In this document: positions 26,199-39,979 of the stretch, piece by piece
Position numbering within the stretch: position 1 is the stretch's first letter
Layout of the letters: each line of letters begins with the position of its first letter
Source: Zoroaster sp. YZ-2022
Lineage: Eukaryota > Echinodermata > Asteroidea > Forcipulatida > Zoroasteridae
Length of the DNA stretch: 64,000 nucleotides
Direction: 5' to 3'
NCBI GenBank assembly: GCA_029582265.1
Contig: JAQQFT010000023.1
Coordinates: 955,071 to 1,019,070, forward strand
The notes under the pieces: generated by a model
What the model saw: only the letters and a program-made list of their open reading frames with translations
What the model was told of the DNA's origin: nothing
Databases searched by the model: none
Translations under genes and position numbers: made by a program

Positions 26199-29100
26199 AC
26201 GACCTCCATGGACACTTAGCCCTCTGTAAAATACCGTCAACGTCCATGCGGTTTCACCGCAAACATTACAGCACTATACAGTGTTACAAAAAAAAAGATT
26301 TCTATGGTTGGGAATAACTTTTAAAGTTTTCAAGGGAGGCCGATAATTTTATATCTAAATTAAAGCTTAGTTTCTCCCCTTTCAGAAAAACACCATACTT
26401 TTGAATTTGGAATTTTTGTTCGTACCTTAAACGGCCTCCATGGACACTTAGCCCTCTGTAAAATACCGTCAACTTGCATGCGGTTTCACCGCAAACAATA
26501 CAGCACTATACAGTGTTACAAAAAAAAACATTTCTATGGTTGGGAATAACTTTTAAAGTTTTCAAGGGAGGCCGATAATTTTATATCTAAATTAAAGCTT
26601 AGGTTCTCCCCTTTCAGAAAATAAACATACTTTTGAATTTGGATAATTATTTCGTACCTTAAACGGCCTCCATGGACACTTAGCCCTCTGTAAAATACCG
26701 TCAACTTGCATGCGGTTTCACCGCAAACAATAGAGCACTATACAGTGTTACAAAAAAAAGATTTCTATGGTTGGGAATAACTTTTAAAGTTTTCAAGGGA
26801 GGCCGATAATTTTATATCTAAATTAAAGCTTAGGTTCTCCCCTTTCAGAAAAACACCATACTTTTGAATTTGGAATTTTTTTTCGTACCTTAAACGGCCT
26901 CCATGGACACTTAGCCCTCTGTAAAATACCGTCAACTTCCATGCGGTTTCACCGCAAACAATACAGCACTATACAGTGTTACAAAAAAAAGATTTCTATG
27001 GTTGGGAATAACTTTTAAAGTTTTCAAGGGAGGCCGATAATTTTATATCTAAATTAAAGCTTAGGTTCTCCCCTTTCAGAAAAACACCATACTTTTGAAT
27101 TTGGAAAAATTGTTCGTACCTTAAACGGCCTCCATGGACACTTAGCCCTCTGTAAAATACCGTCAACTTGCATGCGGTTTCACCGCAAACATTACAGCAC
27201 TATACAGTGTTACAAAAAAAACATTTCTAGGGTTGGGAATAACTTTTAAAGTTTTCAAGGGAGGCCGATCATTTTATATCTAAATTAAAGCTTAGGTTCT
27301 CCACCTTCAGAAAAACACCATACTTTTGAATTTGGAAAATTATTTCGTACCTTAAACGGCCTCCATGGACACTTAGCCCTCTGTAAAATACCGTCAACTT
27401 CCATGCGGTTTCACCGCAAACAATAGAGCACTATACAGTGTTACAAAAAAAACATTTCTATGGTTGGGAATAACTTTTAAAGTTTTCAAGGGAGGCCGAT
27501 AATTTTATATCTAAATTAAAGCTTAGGTTCTCCCCTTTCAGAAAAACACCATACTTTTGAATTTGGATAATTATACCGTACCTTAAACGGCCTCCATGGA
27601 CACTTAGCCCTCTGTAAAATACCGTCAACTTCCATGCGGTTTCACCGCAAACAATAGAGCACTATACAGTGTTACAAAGAAAAACATTTCTATGGTTGGG
27701 AATAACTTTTAAAGTTTTCAAGCGAGGCCGATAATTTTATATCTAAATTAAAGCTTAGGTTCTCCCCTTTCAGAAAAACACCATACTTTTGAATTTGGAT
27801 AATTATTTCGTACCTTAAACGGCCTCCATGGACACTTAGCCCTCTGTAAAATACCGTCAACTTGCATGCGGTTTCACCGCAAACAATAGAGCACTATACA
27901 GTGTTACAAAAAAAACATTTCTATGGTTGGGAATAACTTTAAAGTTTTCAAGGGAGGCCGATAATTTTATATCTAAATTAAAGCTTACGTTCTCCCTTTC
28001 AGAAAAACACCATACTTTTGAATTTGGAAAAACAAATCGTACCTTAAACGGCCTCCATGGACACTTAGCCCTCTGTAAAATACCGTCAACTTGCATGCGG
28101 TTTCACCGCAAACAATAGAGCACTATACAGTGTTACAAAAAAAACATTTCTATGGTTGGGAATAACTTTTAAAGTTTTCAAGGGAGGCCGATAATTTTAT
28201 ATCTAAATTAAAGCTTACGTTCTCCCTTTCAGAAAAACACCATACTTTTGAATTTGGATAATTATTTCGTACCTTAAACGGCCTCCATGGACACTTAGCC
28301 CTCTGTAAAATACCGTCAACTTCCATGCGGTTTCACCGCAAACAATACAGCACTATACAGTGTTACAAAAAACATTTCTATGGTTGGGAATAACTTTTAA
28401 AGTTTTCAAGGGAGGCCGATAATTTTATATCTAAATTAAAGCTTAGGTTCTCCCCATTCAGAAAAACACCATACTTTTGAATTTGGAAATGTTTTTCGTA
28501 CCTTAAACGGCCTCCATGGACACTTAGCCCTCTGTAAAATACCGTCAACTTCCATGCGGTTTCACCGCAAACAATACAGCACTATACAGTGTTACAAAAA
28601 AAAGATTTCTATGGTTGGGAATAACTTTTAAAGTTTTCAAGGAGGCTGATAATTTTATATCTAAATTAAAGCTTAGGTTCTCCCTTTCAGAAAAACACCA
28701 TACTTTTGATTTTGGATAATTATTCGTACCTTAAACGGCCTCCATGGACACTTAGCCCTCTGTAAAATACCGTCAACTTCCATGCGGTTTCACCGCAAAC
28801 AATAGAGCACTATACAGTGTTACAAAAAAACATTTCTATGGTTGGGAATAACTTTTAAAGTTTTCAAGGGAGGCCGATAATTTTATATCTAAATTAAAGC
28901 TTAGGTTCTCCCCTTTCAGAAAAACACCATACTTTTGAATTTGGATAATTATTCCGTACCTTAAACGGCCTCCATGGACACTTAGCCCTCTGTAAAATAC
29001 CGTCAACTTGCATGCGGTTTCACCGCAAACAATAGAGCACTATACAGTGTTACAAAGAAAAACATTTCTATGGTTGGGAATAACTTTTAAAGTGTTCAAG

Positions 29101-31048
29101 GGAGGCCGATAATTTTATATCTAAATTAAAGCTTAGGTTCTCCCCTTTCAGAAAAACACCATACTTTTGAATTTGGAAAAAAAAAATCGTACCTTAAACG
29201 GCCTCCATGGACACTTAGCCCTCTGTAAAATACCGTCAACTTGCATGCGGTTTCACCGCAAACAATAGAGCACTATACAGTGTTACAAAAAAAAACATTT
29301 CTATGGTTGGGAATAACTTTTAAAGTTTTCAAGGGAGGCCGATAATTTTATATCTAAATTAAAGCTTAGGTTCTCCCCTTTCAGAAAAACACCATACTTT
29401 TGAATTTGGAATTTTTTGTCGTACCTTAAACGGCCTCCATGGACACTTAGCCCTCTGTAAAATACCGTCAACTTCCATGCGGTTTCACCGCAAACATTAC
29501 AGCACTATACAGTGTTACAAAAAAAAAAAATTCTATGGTTGGGAATAACTTTTAAAGTTTTCAAGGGAGGCCGATAATTTTATATCTAAATTAAAGCTTA
29601 GGTTCTCCCCTTTCAGAAAAACACCATACTTTTGAATTTGGAAACAATTTTCGTACCTTAAACGGCCTCCATGGACACTTAGCCCTCTGTAAAATACCGT
29701 CAACTTCCATGCGGTTTCACCGCAAACAATAGAGCACTATACAGTGTTACAAAAAAACATTTCTATGGTTGGGAATAACTTTTAAAGTTTTCAAGGGAGG
29801 CCGATAATTTTATATCTAAATTAAAGCTTAGGTTCTCCCCTTTCAGAAAAACACCATACTTTTGAATTTGGATAATTATTCCGTACCTTAAACGGCCTCC
29901 ATGGACACTTAGCCCTCTGTAAAATACCGTCAACTTCCATGCGGTTTCACCGCAAACAATACAGCACTATACAGTGTTACAAAAAAAAAGATTTCTATGG
30001 TTGGGAATAACTTTTAAAGTTTTCAAGGGAGGCCGATAATTTTATATCTAAATTAAAGCTTAGGTTCTCCCCTTTCAGAAAAACACCATACTTTTGAATT
30101 TGGATAATTATTCCGTACCTTAAACGGCCTCCATGGACACTTAGCCCTGTGTAAAATACCGTCAACTTGCATGCGGTTTCACCGCAAACAATAGAGCACT
30201 ATACAGTGTTACAAAACAAAAAATTCTATGGTTGGGAATAACTTTTAAAGTTTTCAAGGGAGGCCGATAATTTTATATCTAAATTAAAGCTTAGGTTCTC
30301 CCCTTTCAGAAAAACACCATACTTTTGAATTTGGATAATTATTTCGTACCTTAAACGGCCTCCATGGACACTTAGCCCTCTGTAAAATACCGTCAACTTG
30401 CATGCGGTTTCACCGCAAACAATAGAGCACTATACAGTGTTACAAAGAAAACATTTCTATGGTTGGGAATAACTTTTAAAGTTTTCAAGGGAGGCCGATA
30501 ATTTTATATCTAAATTAAAGCTTAGGTTCTCCCCTTTCAGAAAAACACCATACTTTTGAATTTGGATAATTTTTTTCGTACCTTAAACGGCCTCCATGGA
30601 CACTTAGCCCTCTGTAAAATACCGTCAACTTCCATGCGGTTTCACCGCAAACAATAGAGCACTATACAGTGTTACAAAAAAAACATTTCTATGGTTGGGA
30701 ATAACTTTTAAAGTTTTCAAGGGAGGCCGATAATTTTATATCTAAATTAAAGCTTAGGTTCTACCGTTTAGAAAAACACCATACTTTTGAATTTGGAAAT
30801 TTGTTTCGTACCTTAAACGGCCTCCATGGACACTTAGCCCTCTGTAAAATACCGTCAACTTCCATGCGGTTTCACCGCAAACATTACAGCACTATACAGT
30901 GTTACAAAAAAAAACATTTCTATGGTTGGGAATAACTTTTAAAGTTTTCAAGGGAGGCCGATAATTTTATATCTAAATTAAAGCTTAGGTTCTCCCCTTT
31001 CAGAAAAACACCATACTTTTGAATTTGGAATTTTTTGTCGTACCTTAA

Positions 31049-32442
31049 ACGACCTCCATGGACACTTAGCCCTCTGTAAAATACCGTCAACGTCCATGCG
31101 GTTTCACCGCAAACATTACAGCACTATACAGTGTTACAAAAAAAAAAGATTTCTATGGTTGGGAATAACTTTTAAAGTTTTCAAGGGAGGCCGATAATTT
31201 TATATCTAAATTAAAGCTTAGTTTCTCCCCTTTCAGAAAAACACCATACTTTTGAATTTGGATAATTATTCCGTACCTTAAACGGCCTCCATGGACACTT
31301 AGCCCTCTGTAAAATACCGTCAACTTCCATGCGGTTTCACCGCAAACAATAGAGCACTATACAGTGTTACAAAGTAAAACATTTCTATGGTTGGGAATAA
31401 CTTTTAAAGTTTTCAAGCGAGGCCGATAATTTTATATCTAAATTAAAGCTTAGGTTCTCCCCTTTCAGAAAAACACCATACTTTTGAATTTGGAAAAAGT
31501 TTTCGTACCTTAAACGGCCTCCATGGACACTTAGCCCTCTGTAAAATACCGTCAACTTCCATGCGGTTTCACCGCAAACATTACAGCACTATACAGTGTT
31601 AAAAAAAAAAAGATTTCTATGGTTGGGAATAACTTTTAAAGTGTTCAAGGGGGGCTGATAATTTTATATCTAAATTAAAGCTTAGGTTCTCCCCTTTCAG
31701 AAAAACACCATACGTTTGAATTTGGAAAACGTTTTCGTACCTTAAACGGCCTCCATGGGCACTTAGCCCACTGTAAAATACCGTCAACTTCCATGCGGTT
31801 TCACCGCAAACAATAGAGCACTATACAGTGTTACAAAAAAACAAAATTTCTAAGGTTGGGAATAACTTTTAAAGTTTTCAAGGGAGGCCGATAATTTTAT
31901 ATCTAAATTAAAGCTTAGGTTCTCCCCTTTCAGAAAAACACCATACATTTGAATTTGGATAATTATTCCGTACCTTAAACGGCCTCCATGGACACTTAGC
32001 CCTCTGTAAAATACCGTCAACTTGCATGCGGTTTCACCGCAAACAATAGAGCACTATACAGTGTTACAAAGAAAAACATTTCTATGGTTGGGAATAACTT
32101 TTAAAGTGTTCAAGGGAGGCCGATAATTTTATATCTAAATTAAAGCTTAGGTTCTCCCCTTTCAGAAAAACACCATACTTTTGAATTTGATAAAAAAAAT
32201 CGTACCTTAAACGGCCTCCATGGACACTTAGCCCTCTGTAAAATACCGTCAACTTTCATGCGGTTTCACCGCAAACAATAGAGCACTATACAGTGTTACA
32301 AAAAAAAACATTTCTATGGTTGGGAATAACTTTTAAAGTTTTCAAGGGAGGCCGATAATTTTATATCTAAATTAAAGCTTAGGTTCTCCCCTTTCAGAAA
32401 AACACCATACTTTTGAATTTGGAATTTTTTGTCGTACCTTAA
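31049..32442 (-). repeat. Higher-order repeat copy B (six monomers, about 1.39 kb)
   Basis: It has the same six-monomer variant string as the block at 24821, offset by about 6.23 kb, including CATGGGCACTTAGCCCACTG at 31754 and ACGTTTGAATTTGG followed by AAAACGTTTTCG. Another ACGACCTCC monomer at 32443 begins a further partial copy with TTAGTTTCTCCCC and AAGCGAGG. Identical private variants in identical order imply duplication of the multimer. Confidence 0.85.
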
Positions 32443-35400
32443 ACGACCTCCATGGACACTTAGCCCTCTGTAAAATACCGTCAACGTCCATGCGGTTTCA
32501 CCGCAAACATTACAGCACTATACAGTGTTACAAAAAAAAAGATTTCTATGGTTGGGAATAACTTTTAAAGTTTTCAAGGGAGGCCGATAATTTTATATCT
32601 AAATTAAAGCTTAGTTTCTCCCCTTTCAGAAAAACACCATACTTTTGAATTTGGATAATTATTCCGTACCTTAAACGGCCTCCATGGACACTTAGCCCTC
32701 TGTAAAATACCGTCAACTTCCATGCGGTTTCACCGCAAACAATAGAGCACTATACAGTGTTACAAAGTAAAACATTTCTATGGTTGGGAATAACTTTTAA
32801 AGTTTTCAAGCGAGGTCGATAATTTTATATCTAAATTAAAGCGTAGGTTCTCCCTTTTCAGAAAAACACCATACTTTTGAATTTGGATAATTATTTCGTA
32901 CCTTAAACGGCCTCCATGGACACTTAGCCCTCTGTAAAATACGGTAAACTTCCATGCGGTTTCACCGCAAACAATACAGCACTATACAGTGTTACAAAAA
33001 AAATTTCTATGGTTGGGAATAACTTTTAAAGTTTTCAAGGAGGCTGATAATTTTATATCTAAATTAAAGCTTAGGTACTCACAATTCAGAAAAACACAAT
33101 ACTTAAGAATTTGGAATTTTTGTCGTACCTTAAACGGCCTCCATGGACACTTAGCCCTCTGTAAAATACGGTCAACGTCCATGCGGTTTCACCGCAAACA
33201 ATACAGCACTATACAGTGTTACAAAAAAAAGATTTCTATGGTTGGGAATAACTTTAAAAGTTTTCAAGGGAGGCCGATAATTTTATATCTAAATTAAAGC
33301 TTAGGTTCTCCGCTTTCAGAAAAACACCATACTTTTGAATTTGGATAATTATTTCGTACCTTAAACGGCCTCCATGGACACTTAGCCCTCTGTAAAATAC
33401 GGTCAACTTGCATGCGGTTTCACCGCAAACAATAGAGCACTATACAGTGTTACAAAAAAAACATTTCTATGGTTGGGAATAACTTTTAAAGTTTTCAAGG
33501 GAGGCCGATAATTTTATATCTAAATTAAAGCTTAGGTTCTCCCCTTTCAGAAAAACACCATACTTTTGAATTTGGATAATTTGTTCGTACCTTAAACGGC
33601 CTCCATGGACACTTAGCCCTCTGTAAAATACCGTCAACTTGCATGCGGTTTCACCGCAAACAATACAGCACTATACAGTGTTACAAAAAAAAACATTTCT
33701 ATGGTTGGGAATAACTTTTAAAGTTTTCAAGGGAGGCCGATAATTTTATATCTAAATTAAAGCTTAGGTTCTCCCCTTTCAGAAAAACACCATACTTTTG
33801 AATTTGGAAAAAGTTTTCGTACCTTAAACGGCCTCCATGGACACTTAGCCCTCTGTAAAATACCGTCAACTTCCATGCGGTTTCACCGCAAACAATAGAG
33901 CACTATACAGTGTTACAAAAAAAAACATTTCTAAGGTTGGGAATAACTTTTAAAGTTTTCAAGGGAGGCCGATAATTTTATATCTAAATTAAAGCTTAGG
34001 TTCTCCCCTTTCAGAAAAACACCATACATTTGAATTTGGATAATTATTCCGTACCTTAAACGGCCTCCATGGACACTTAGCCCTCTGTAAAATACCGTCA
34101 ACTTGCATGCGGTTTCACCGCAAACAATACAGCACTATACAGTGTTACAAAGAAAAACATTTCTATGGTTGGGAATAACTTTTAAAGTTTTCAAGGGAGG
34201 CCGATAATTTTATATCTAAATTAAAGCTTAGGTTCTCCCCTTTCAGAAAAACACCATACTTTTGAATTTGAAAAAAAAAATCGTACCTTAAACGGCCTCC
34301 ATGGACACTTAGCCCTCTGTAAAATACCGTCAACTTTCATGCGGTTTCACCGCAAACAATAGAGCACTATACAGTGTTACAAAAAAAAACATTTCTATGG
34401 TTGGGAATAACTTTTAAAGTTTTCAAGGGAGGCCGATAATTTTATATCTAAATTAAAGCTTAGGTTCTCCCCTTTCAGAAAAACACCATACTTTTGAATT
34501 TGGATAATTATTTCGTACCTTAAACGGCCTCCATGGACACTTAGCCCTCTGTAAAATACCGTCAACTTCCATGCGGTTTCACCGCAAACAATAGAGCACT
34601 ATACAGTGTTACAAAAAAACATTTCTATGGTTGGGAATAACTTTTAAAGTTTTCAAGGGAGGCCGATAATTTTATATCTAAATTAAAGCTTAGGTTCTCC
34701 CCTTTCAGAAAAACACCATACTTTTGAATTTGGATAATTATTCGTACCTTAAACGGCCTCCATGGACACATAGCCCTCTGTAAAATACCGTCAACTTCCA
34801 TGCGGTTTCACCGCAAAAAATAAATCACTATACAGTGTTACACAAAATAAGATTTATATTGTTGGGAATAAGTTTTAAAGTTTTCAAGGGAGGCCAATAA
34901 TTTTATATCTAAATTAAAGCTTAGGTTCTTCCCTTTCAGAAAAACACCATACTTTTTGAATTTGGATAATTTTTTCGTACCTTAAACGGCCTCCATGGAC
35001 ACTTAGCCCTCTGTAAAATACCGTCAACTTCCATGCGGTTTCACCGCAAACAATACAGCACTATACAGTGTTACAAAAAAACATTTCTATGGTTGGGAAT
35101 AACTTTTAAAGTTTTCAAGGCAGGCCGATAATTTTATATCTAAATTAAAGCTTAGGTTCTCCCCTTTCAGAAAAACACCATACTTTTGAATTTGGATAAT
35201 TATTTCGTACCTTAAACGGCCTCCATGGACACTTAGCCCTCTGTAAAATACCGTCAACTTCCATGCGGTTTCACCGCAAACAATGAGAGCACTATACAGT
35301 GTTACAAAAAACATTTCTATGGTTGGGAATAACTTTTAAAGTTTTCAAGGAGGGCCGATAATTTTATATCTAAATTAAAGCTTAGGTTCTCCCCTTTCAG

Positions 35401-36451
35401 AAAAACACCATACATTTGAATTTGGATAATTATTCCATACCTTAAACGGCCTCCATGGACACTTAGCCCTCTGTAAAATACCGTCAACTTGCATGCGGTT
35501 TCACCGCAAACAATAGAGCACTATACAGTGTTACAAAGAAAAACATTTCTATGGTTGGGAATAACTTTTAAAGTTTTCAAGCGAGGCCGATAATGTTATA
35601 TCTAAATTAAAGCTTAGGTTCTCCCCTTTCAGAAAAACACCATACTACTTTTGAATTTGAAAAAATCGTACCTTAAACGGCCTCCATGGACACTTAGCCC
35701 TCTGTAAAATACTGTCAACTTTCCATGCGGTTTCACCGCAAACAATAGAGCACTATACAGTGTTACAAAAAAAAGATTTCTATGGTTGGGAATAACTTTT
35801 AAAGTTTTCAAGGGAGGCCGATAATTTTATATCTAAATTAAAGCTTAGGTTCTCCCCTTTCAGAAAAACACCATACTTTTGAATTTGGAATTTTTGTTCG
35901 TACCTTAAACGGCCTCCATGGACACTTAGCCCTCTGTAAAATACCGTCAACTTCCATGCGGTTTCACCGCAAACATTACAGCACTATACAGTGTTACAAA
36001 AAAAAGATTTCTATGGTTGGGAATAACTTTTAAAGTTTTCAAGGGAGGCCGATAATTTTATATCTAAATTAAAGCTTAGGTTTCTCCCTTTCAGAAAAAC
36101 ACCATACTTTTGAATTTGGAATTTTGTTCGTACCTTAAACGGCCTCCATGGACACTTAGCCCTCTGTAAAATACCGTCAACTTGCATGCGGTTTCACCGC
36201 AAACAATACAGCACTATACAGTGTTACAAAAAACCTATTTCTATGGTTGGGAATAACTTTTAAAGTTTTCAAGGAGGCCGATAATTTTATATCTAAATTA
36301 AAGCTTAGGTTCTCCCTTTCAGAAAAACACCATACATTTGAATTTGGATAATTATTTCGTACCTTAAACGGCCTCCATGGACACTTAGCCCTCTGTAAAA
36401 TACCGTCAACTTGCATGCGGTTTCACCGCAAACAATAGAGCACTATACAGT

Positions 36452-36840
36452 GTTACAAAATAAAAGATTTCTAGGGTTGGGAATAACTTTTAAAGTTTTC
36501 AAGGGAGGCCGATAATTTTATATCTAAATTAAAGCTTAGGTTCTCCCCTTTCAGAAAAACACCATACTTTTGAATTTGGATAATTATTCCGTACCTTAAA
36601 CGGCGTCCATGGACACTTAGCCCTCTGTAAAATACCGTCAACTTCCATGCGGTTTCACCGCAAACAATAGAGCACTATACAGTGTTACAAAGAAAAACAT
36701 TTCTATGGTTGGGAAAAACTTTTAAAGTTTTCAAGCGAGGCCGATAATTTTATATCTAAATTAAAGCTTAGGTTCTCCCCTTTCAGAAAAACACCATACA
36801 TTTGAATTTGGATAATTATTCCGTACCTTAAACGGCCTCC
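36452..36840 (-). repeat. Satellite segment duplicated at 38747
   Basis: The string TTACAAAATAAAAGATTTCTA, the rare CTAGGGTTGGG, an ATAATTATTCCG spacer, CTTCCATG, AAAGAAAAACATTTC, AAGCGAGG, then ATACATTTGAATTTGG recurs in the same order about 2.295 kb later. That offset is about ten monomers. Confidence 0.7.
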
Positions 36841-38746
36841 ATGGACACTTAGCCCTCTGTAAAATACCGTCAACTTGCATGCGGTTTCACCGCAAACAAT
36901 ACAGCACTATACAGTGTTACAAAAAAAACATTTCTATGGTTGGGAATAACTTTTAAAGTTTTCAAGGGAGGCCGATAATTTTATATCTAAATTAAAGCTT
37001 AGGTTCTCCCCTTTCAGAAAAACACCATACTTTTGAATTTGTACCTTAAACGGCCTCCATGGACACTTAGCCCTCTGTAAAATACCGTCAACTTCCATGC
37101 GGTTTCACCGCAAACATTACAGCACTATACAGTGTTACAAAAAATTTTGTATGGTTGGGAATAACTTTTAAAGTTTTCAAGGGAGGCCGATAATTTTATA
37201 TCTAAATTAAAGCTTAGGTTCTCCCCTTTCAGAAAAACACCATACTTTTGAATTTGGAAATTGTTTTCGTACCTTAAACGGCCTCCATGGACACTTAGCC
37301 CTCTGTAAAATACCGTCAACTTCCATGCGGTTTCACCGCAAACAATAGAGCACTATACAGTGTTACAAAAAAACATTTCTATGGTTGGGAATAACTTTTA
37401 AAGTTTTCAAGGGAGGCCGATAATTTTATATCTAAATTAAAGCTTAGGTTCTCCCCTTTCAGAAAAACACCATACTTTTGAATTTGGAAAATTTTTCGTA
37501 CCTTAAACGGCCTCCATGGACACTTAGCCCTCTGTAAAATACCGTCAACTTCCATGCGGTTTCACCGCAAACAATACAGCACTATACAGTGTTACAAAAA
37601 AAACATTTCTATGGTTGGGAATAACTTTTAAAGTTTTCAAGGGAGGCCGATAATTTTATATCTAAATTAAAGCTTAGGTTCTCCCCTTTCAGAAAAACAC
37701 CATACTTTTGAATTTGGAAAAAAAATCGTACCTTAAACGGCCTCCATGGACACTTAGCCCTCTGTAAAATACCGTCAACTTGCATGCGGTTTCACCGCAA
37801 ACAATAGAGCACTATACAGTGTTACAAAAAAAACATTTCTATGGTTGGGAATAACTTTTAAAGTTTTCAAGGGAGGCCGATAATTTTATATCTAAATTAA
37901 AGCTTAGGTTCTCCCCTTTCAGAAAAACACCATACTTTTGAATTTGGAATTTTTTTTCGTACCTTAAACGGCCTCCATGGACACTTAGCCCTCTGTAAAA
38001 TACCGTCAACTTCCATGCGGTTTCACCGCAAACATTACAGCACTATACAGTGTTACAAAAAAAAGATTTCTATGGTTGGGAATAACTTTTAAAGTTTTCA
38101 AGGGAGGCCGATAATTTTATATCTAAATTAAAGCTTAGGTTCTCCCCTTTCAGAAAAACACCATACTTTTGAATTTGGATAATTTATTCGTACCTTAAAC
38201 GGCCTCCATGGACACTTAGCCCTCTGTAAAATACCGTCAACTTCCATGCGGTTTCACCGCAAACAATACAGCACTATACAGTGTTACAAAAATACAGATT
38301 TCTATGGTTGGGAATAACTTTTAAAGTTTTCAAGGGAGGCCGATCATTTTATATCTAAATTAAAGCTTAGGTTCTCCCCTTTCAGAAAAACACCATACTT
38401 TTGAATTTGGATAATTATTCGTACCTTAAACGGCCTCCATGGACACTTAGCCCTCTGTAAAATACCGTCAACTTGCATGCGGTTTCACCGCAAACAATAC
38501 AGCACTATACAGTGTTACAAAAAAAAACATTTCTATGGTTGGGAATAACTTTTAAAGTTTTCAAGGGAGGCCGATAATTTTATATCTAAATTAAAGCTTA
38601 GGTTCTCCCCTTTCAGAAAAACACCATACATTTGAATTTGGATAATTATTCCGTACCTTAAACGGCCTCCATGGACACTTAGCCCTCTGTAAAATACCGT
38701 CAACTTGCATGCGGTTTCACCGCAAACAATAGAGCACTATACAGTG

Positions 38747-39130
38747 TTACAAAATAAAAGATTTCTAGGGTTGGGAATAACTTTTAAAGTTTTCAAGGGA
38801 GGCCGATAATTTTATATCTAAATTAAAGCTTAGGTTCTCCCCTTTCAGAAAAACACCATACTTTTGAATTTGGATAATTATTCCGTACCTTAAACGGCCT
38901 CCATGGACACTTAGCCCTCTGTAAAATACCGTCAACTTCCATGCGGTTTCACCGCAAACAATAGAGCACTATACAGTGTTACAAAGAAAAACATTTCTAT
39001 GGTTGGGAATAACTTTTAAAGTTTTCAAGCGAGGCCGATAATTTTATATCTAAATTAAAGCTTAGGTTCTCCCCTTTCAGAAAAACACCATACATTTGAA
39101 TTTGGATAATTATTCCGTACCTTAATTAAA
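38747..39130 (-). repeat. Second copy of the 36452 satellite segment
   Basis: It carries the same ordered private variants as 36452-36840. It ends at a small local duplication, CCTTAATTAAACGG, at about 39120, where the usual sequence is CCTTAAACGG. Confidence 0.7.
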
Positions 39131-39979
39131 CGGCCTCCATGGACACTTAGCCATCTGTAAAATACCGTCAACTTCCATGCGGTTTCACCGCAAACAATAC
39201 AGCACTATACAGTGTTACAAAAAATACATTTCTAGGGTTGGGAATAACTTTTAAAGTTTTCAAGGGAGGCCGATAATTTTATATCTAAATTAAAGCTTAG
39301 GTTCTCCCCTTTCAGAAAAACACCATACTTTTGAATTTGGATAATTGTTTCGTACCTTAAACGGCCTCCATGGACACTTAGCCCTCTGTAAAATACCGTC
39401 AACTTGCATGCGGTTTCACCGCAAACAATATACAGCACTATACAGTGTTACAAAAAACTTTTCTATTGTTGGGAATAACTTTTAAAGTTTTCAAGGAGGC
39501 CGATAATTTTATATCTAAATTAAAGCTTAGGTTCTCCCCTTTCAGAAAAACACAATACTTTTGAATTTTGAATTTTTTTTCGTACCTTAAACGGCCTCCA
39601 TGGACACTTAGCCATCTCTAAAATACCGTCAACTTGCATGCGGTTTCACCGCAAACAATACAGCACTATACAGTGTTACAAAAAAAACATTTCTATGGTT
39701 GGGAATAACTTTTAAAGTTTTCAAGGGAGGCCGATAATTTTATATCTAAATTAAAGCTTAGGTTCTCCCTTTCAGAAAAACACCATACTTTTGAATTTGG
39801 ATAATTTTCGTACCTTACACGGCCTCCATGGACACTTAGCCCTCTGTAAAATACCGTCAACTTCCATGCGGTTTCACCGCAAACAATACAGCACTATACA
39901 GTGTTACAAAAAAAAAGATTTCTATGGTTGGGAATAACTTTTAAAGTTTTCAAGGGAGGCCGATAATTTTATATCTAAA

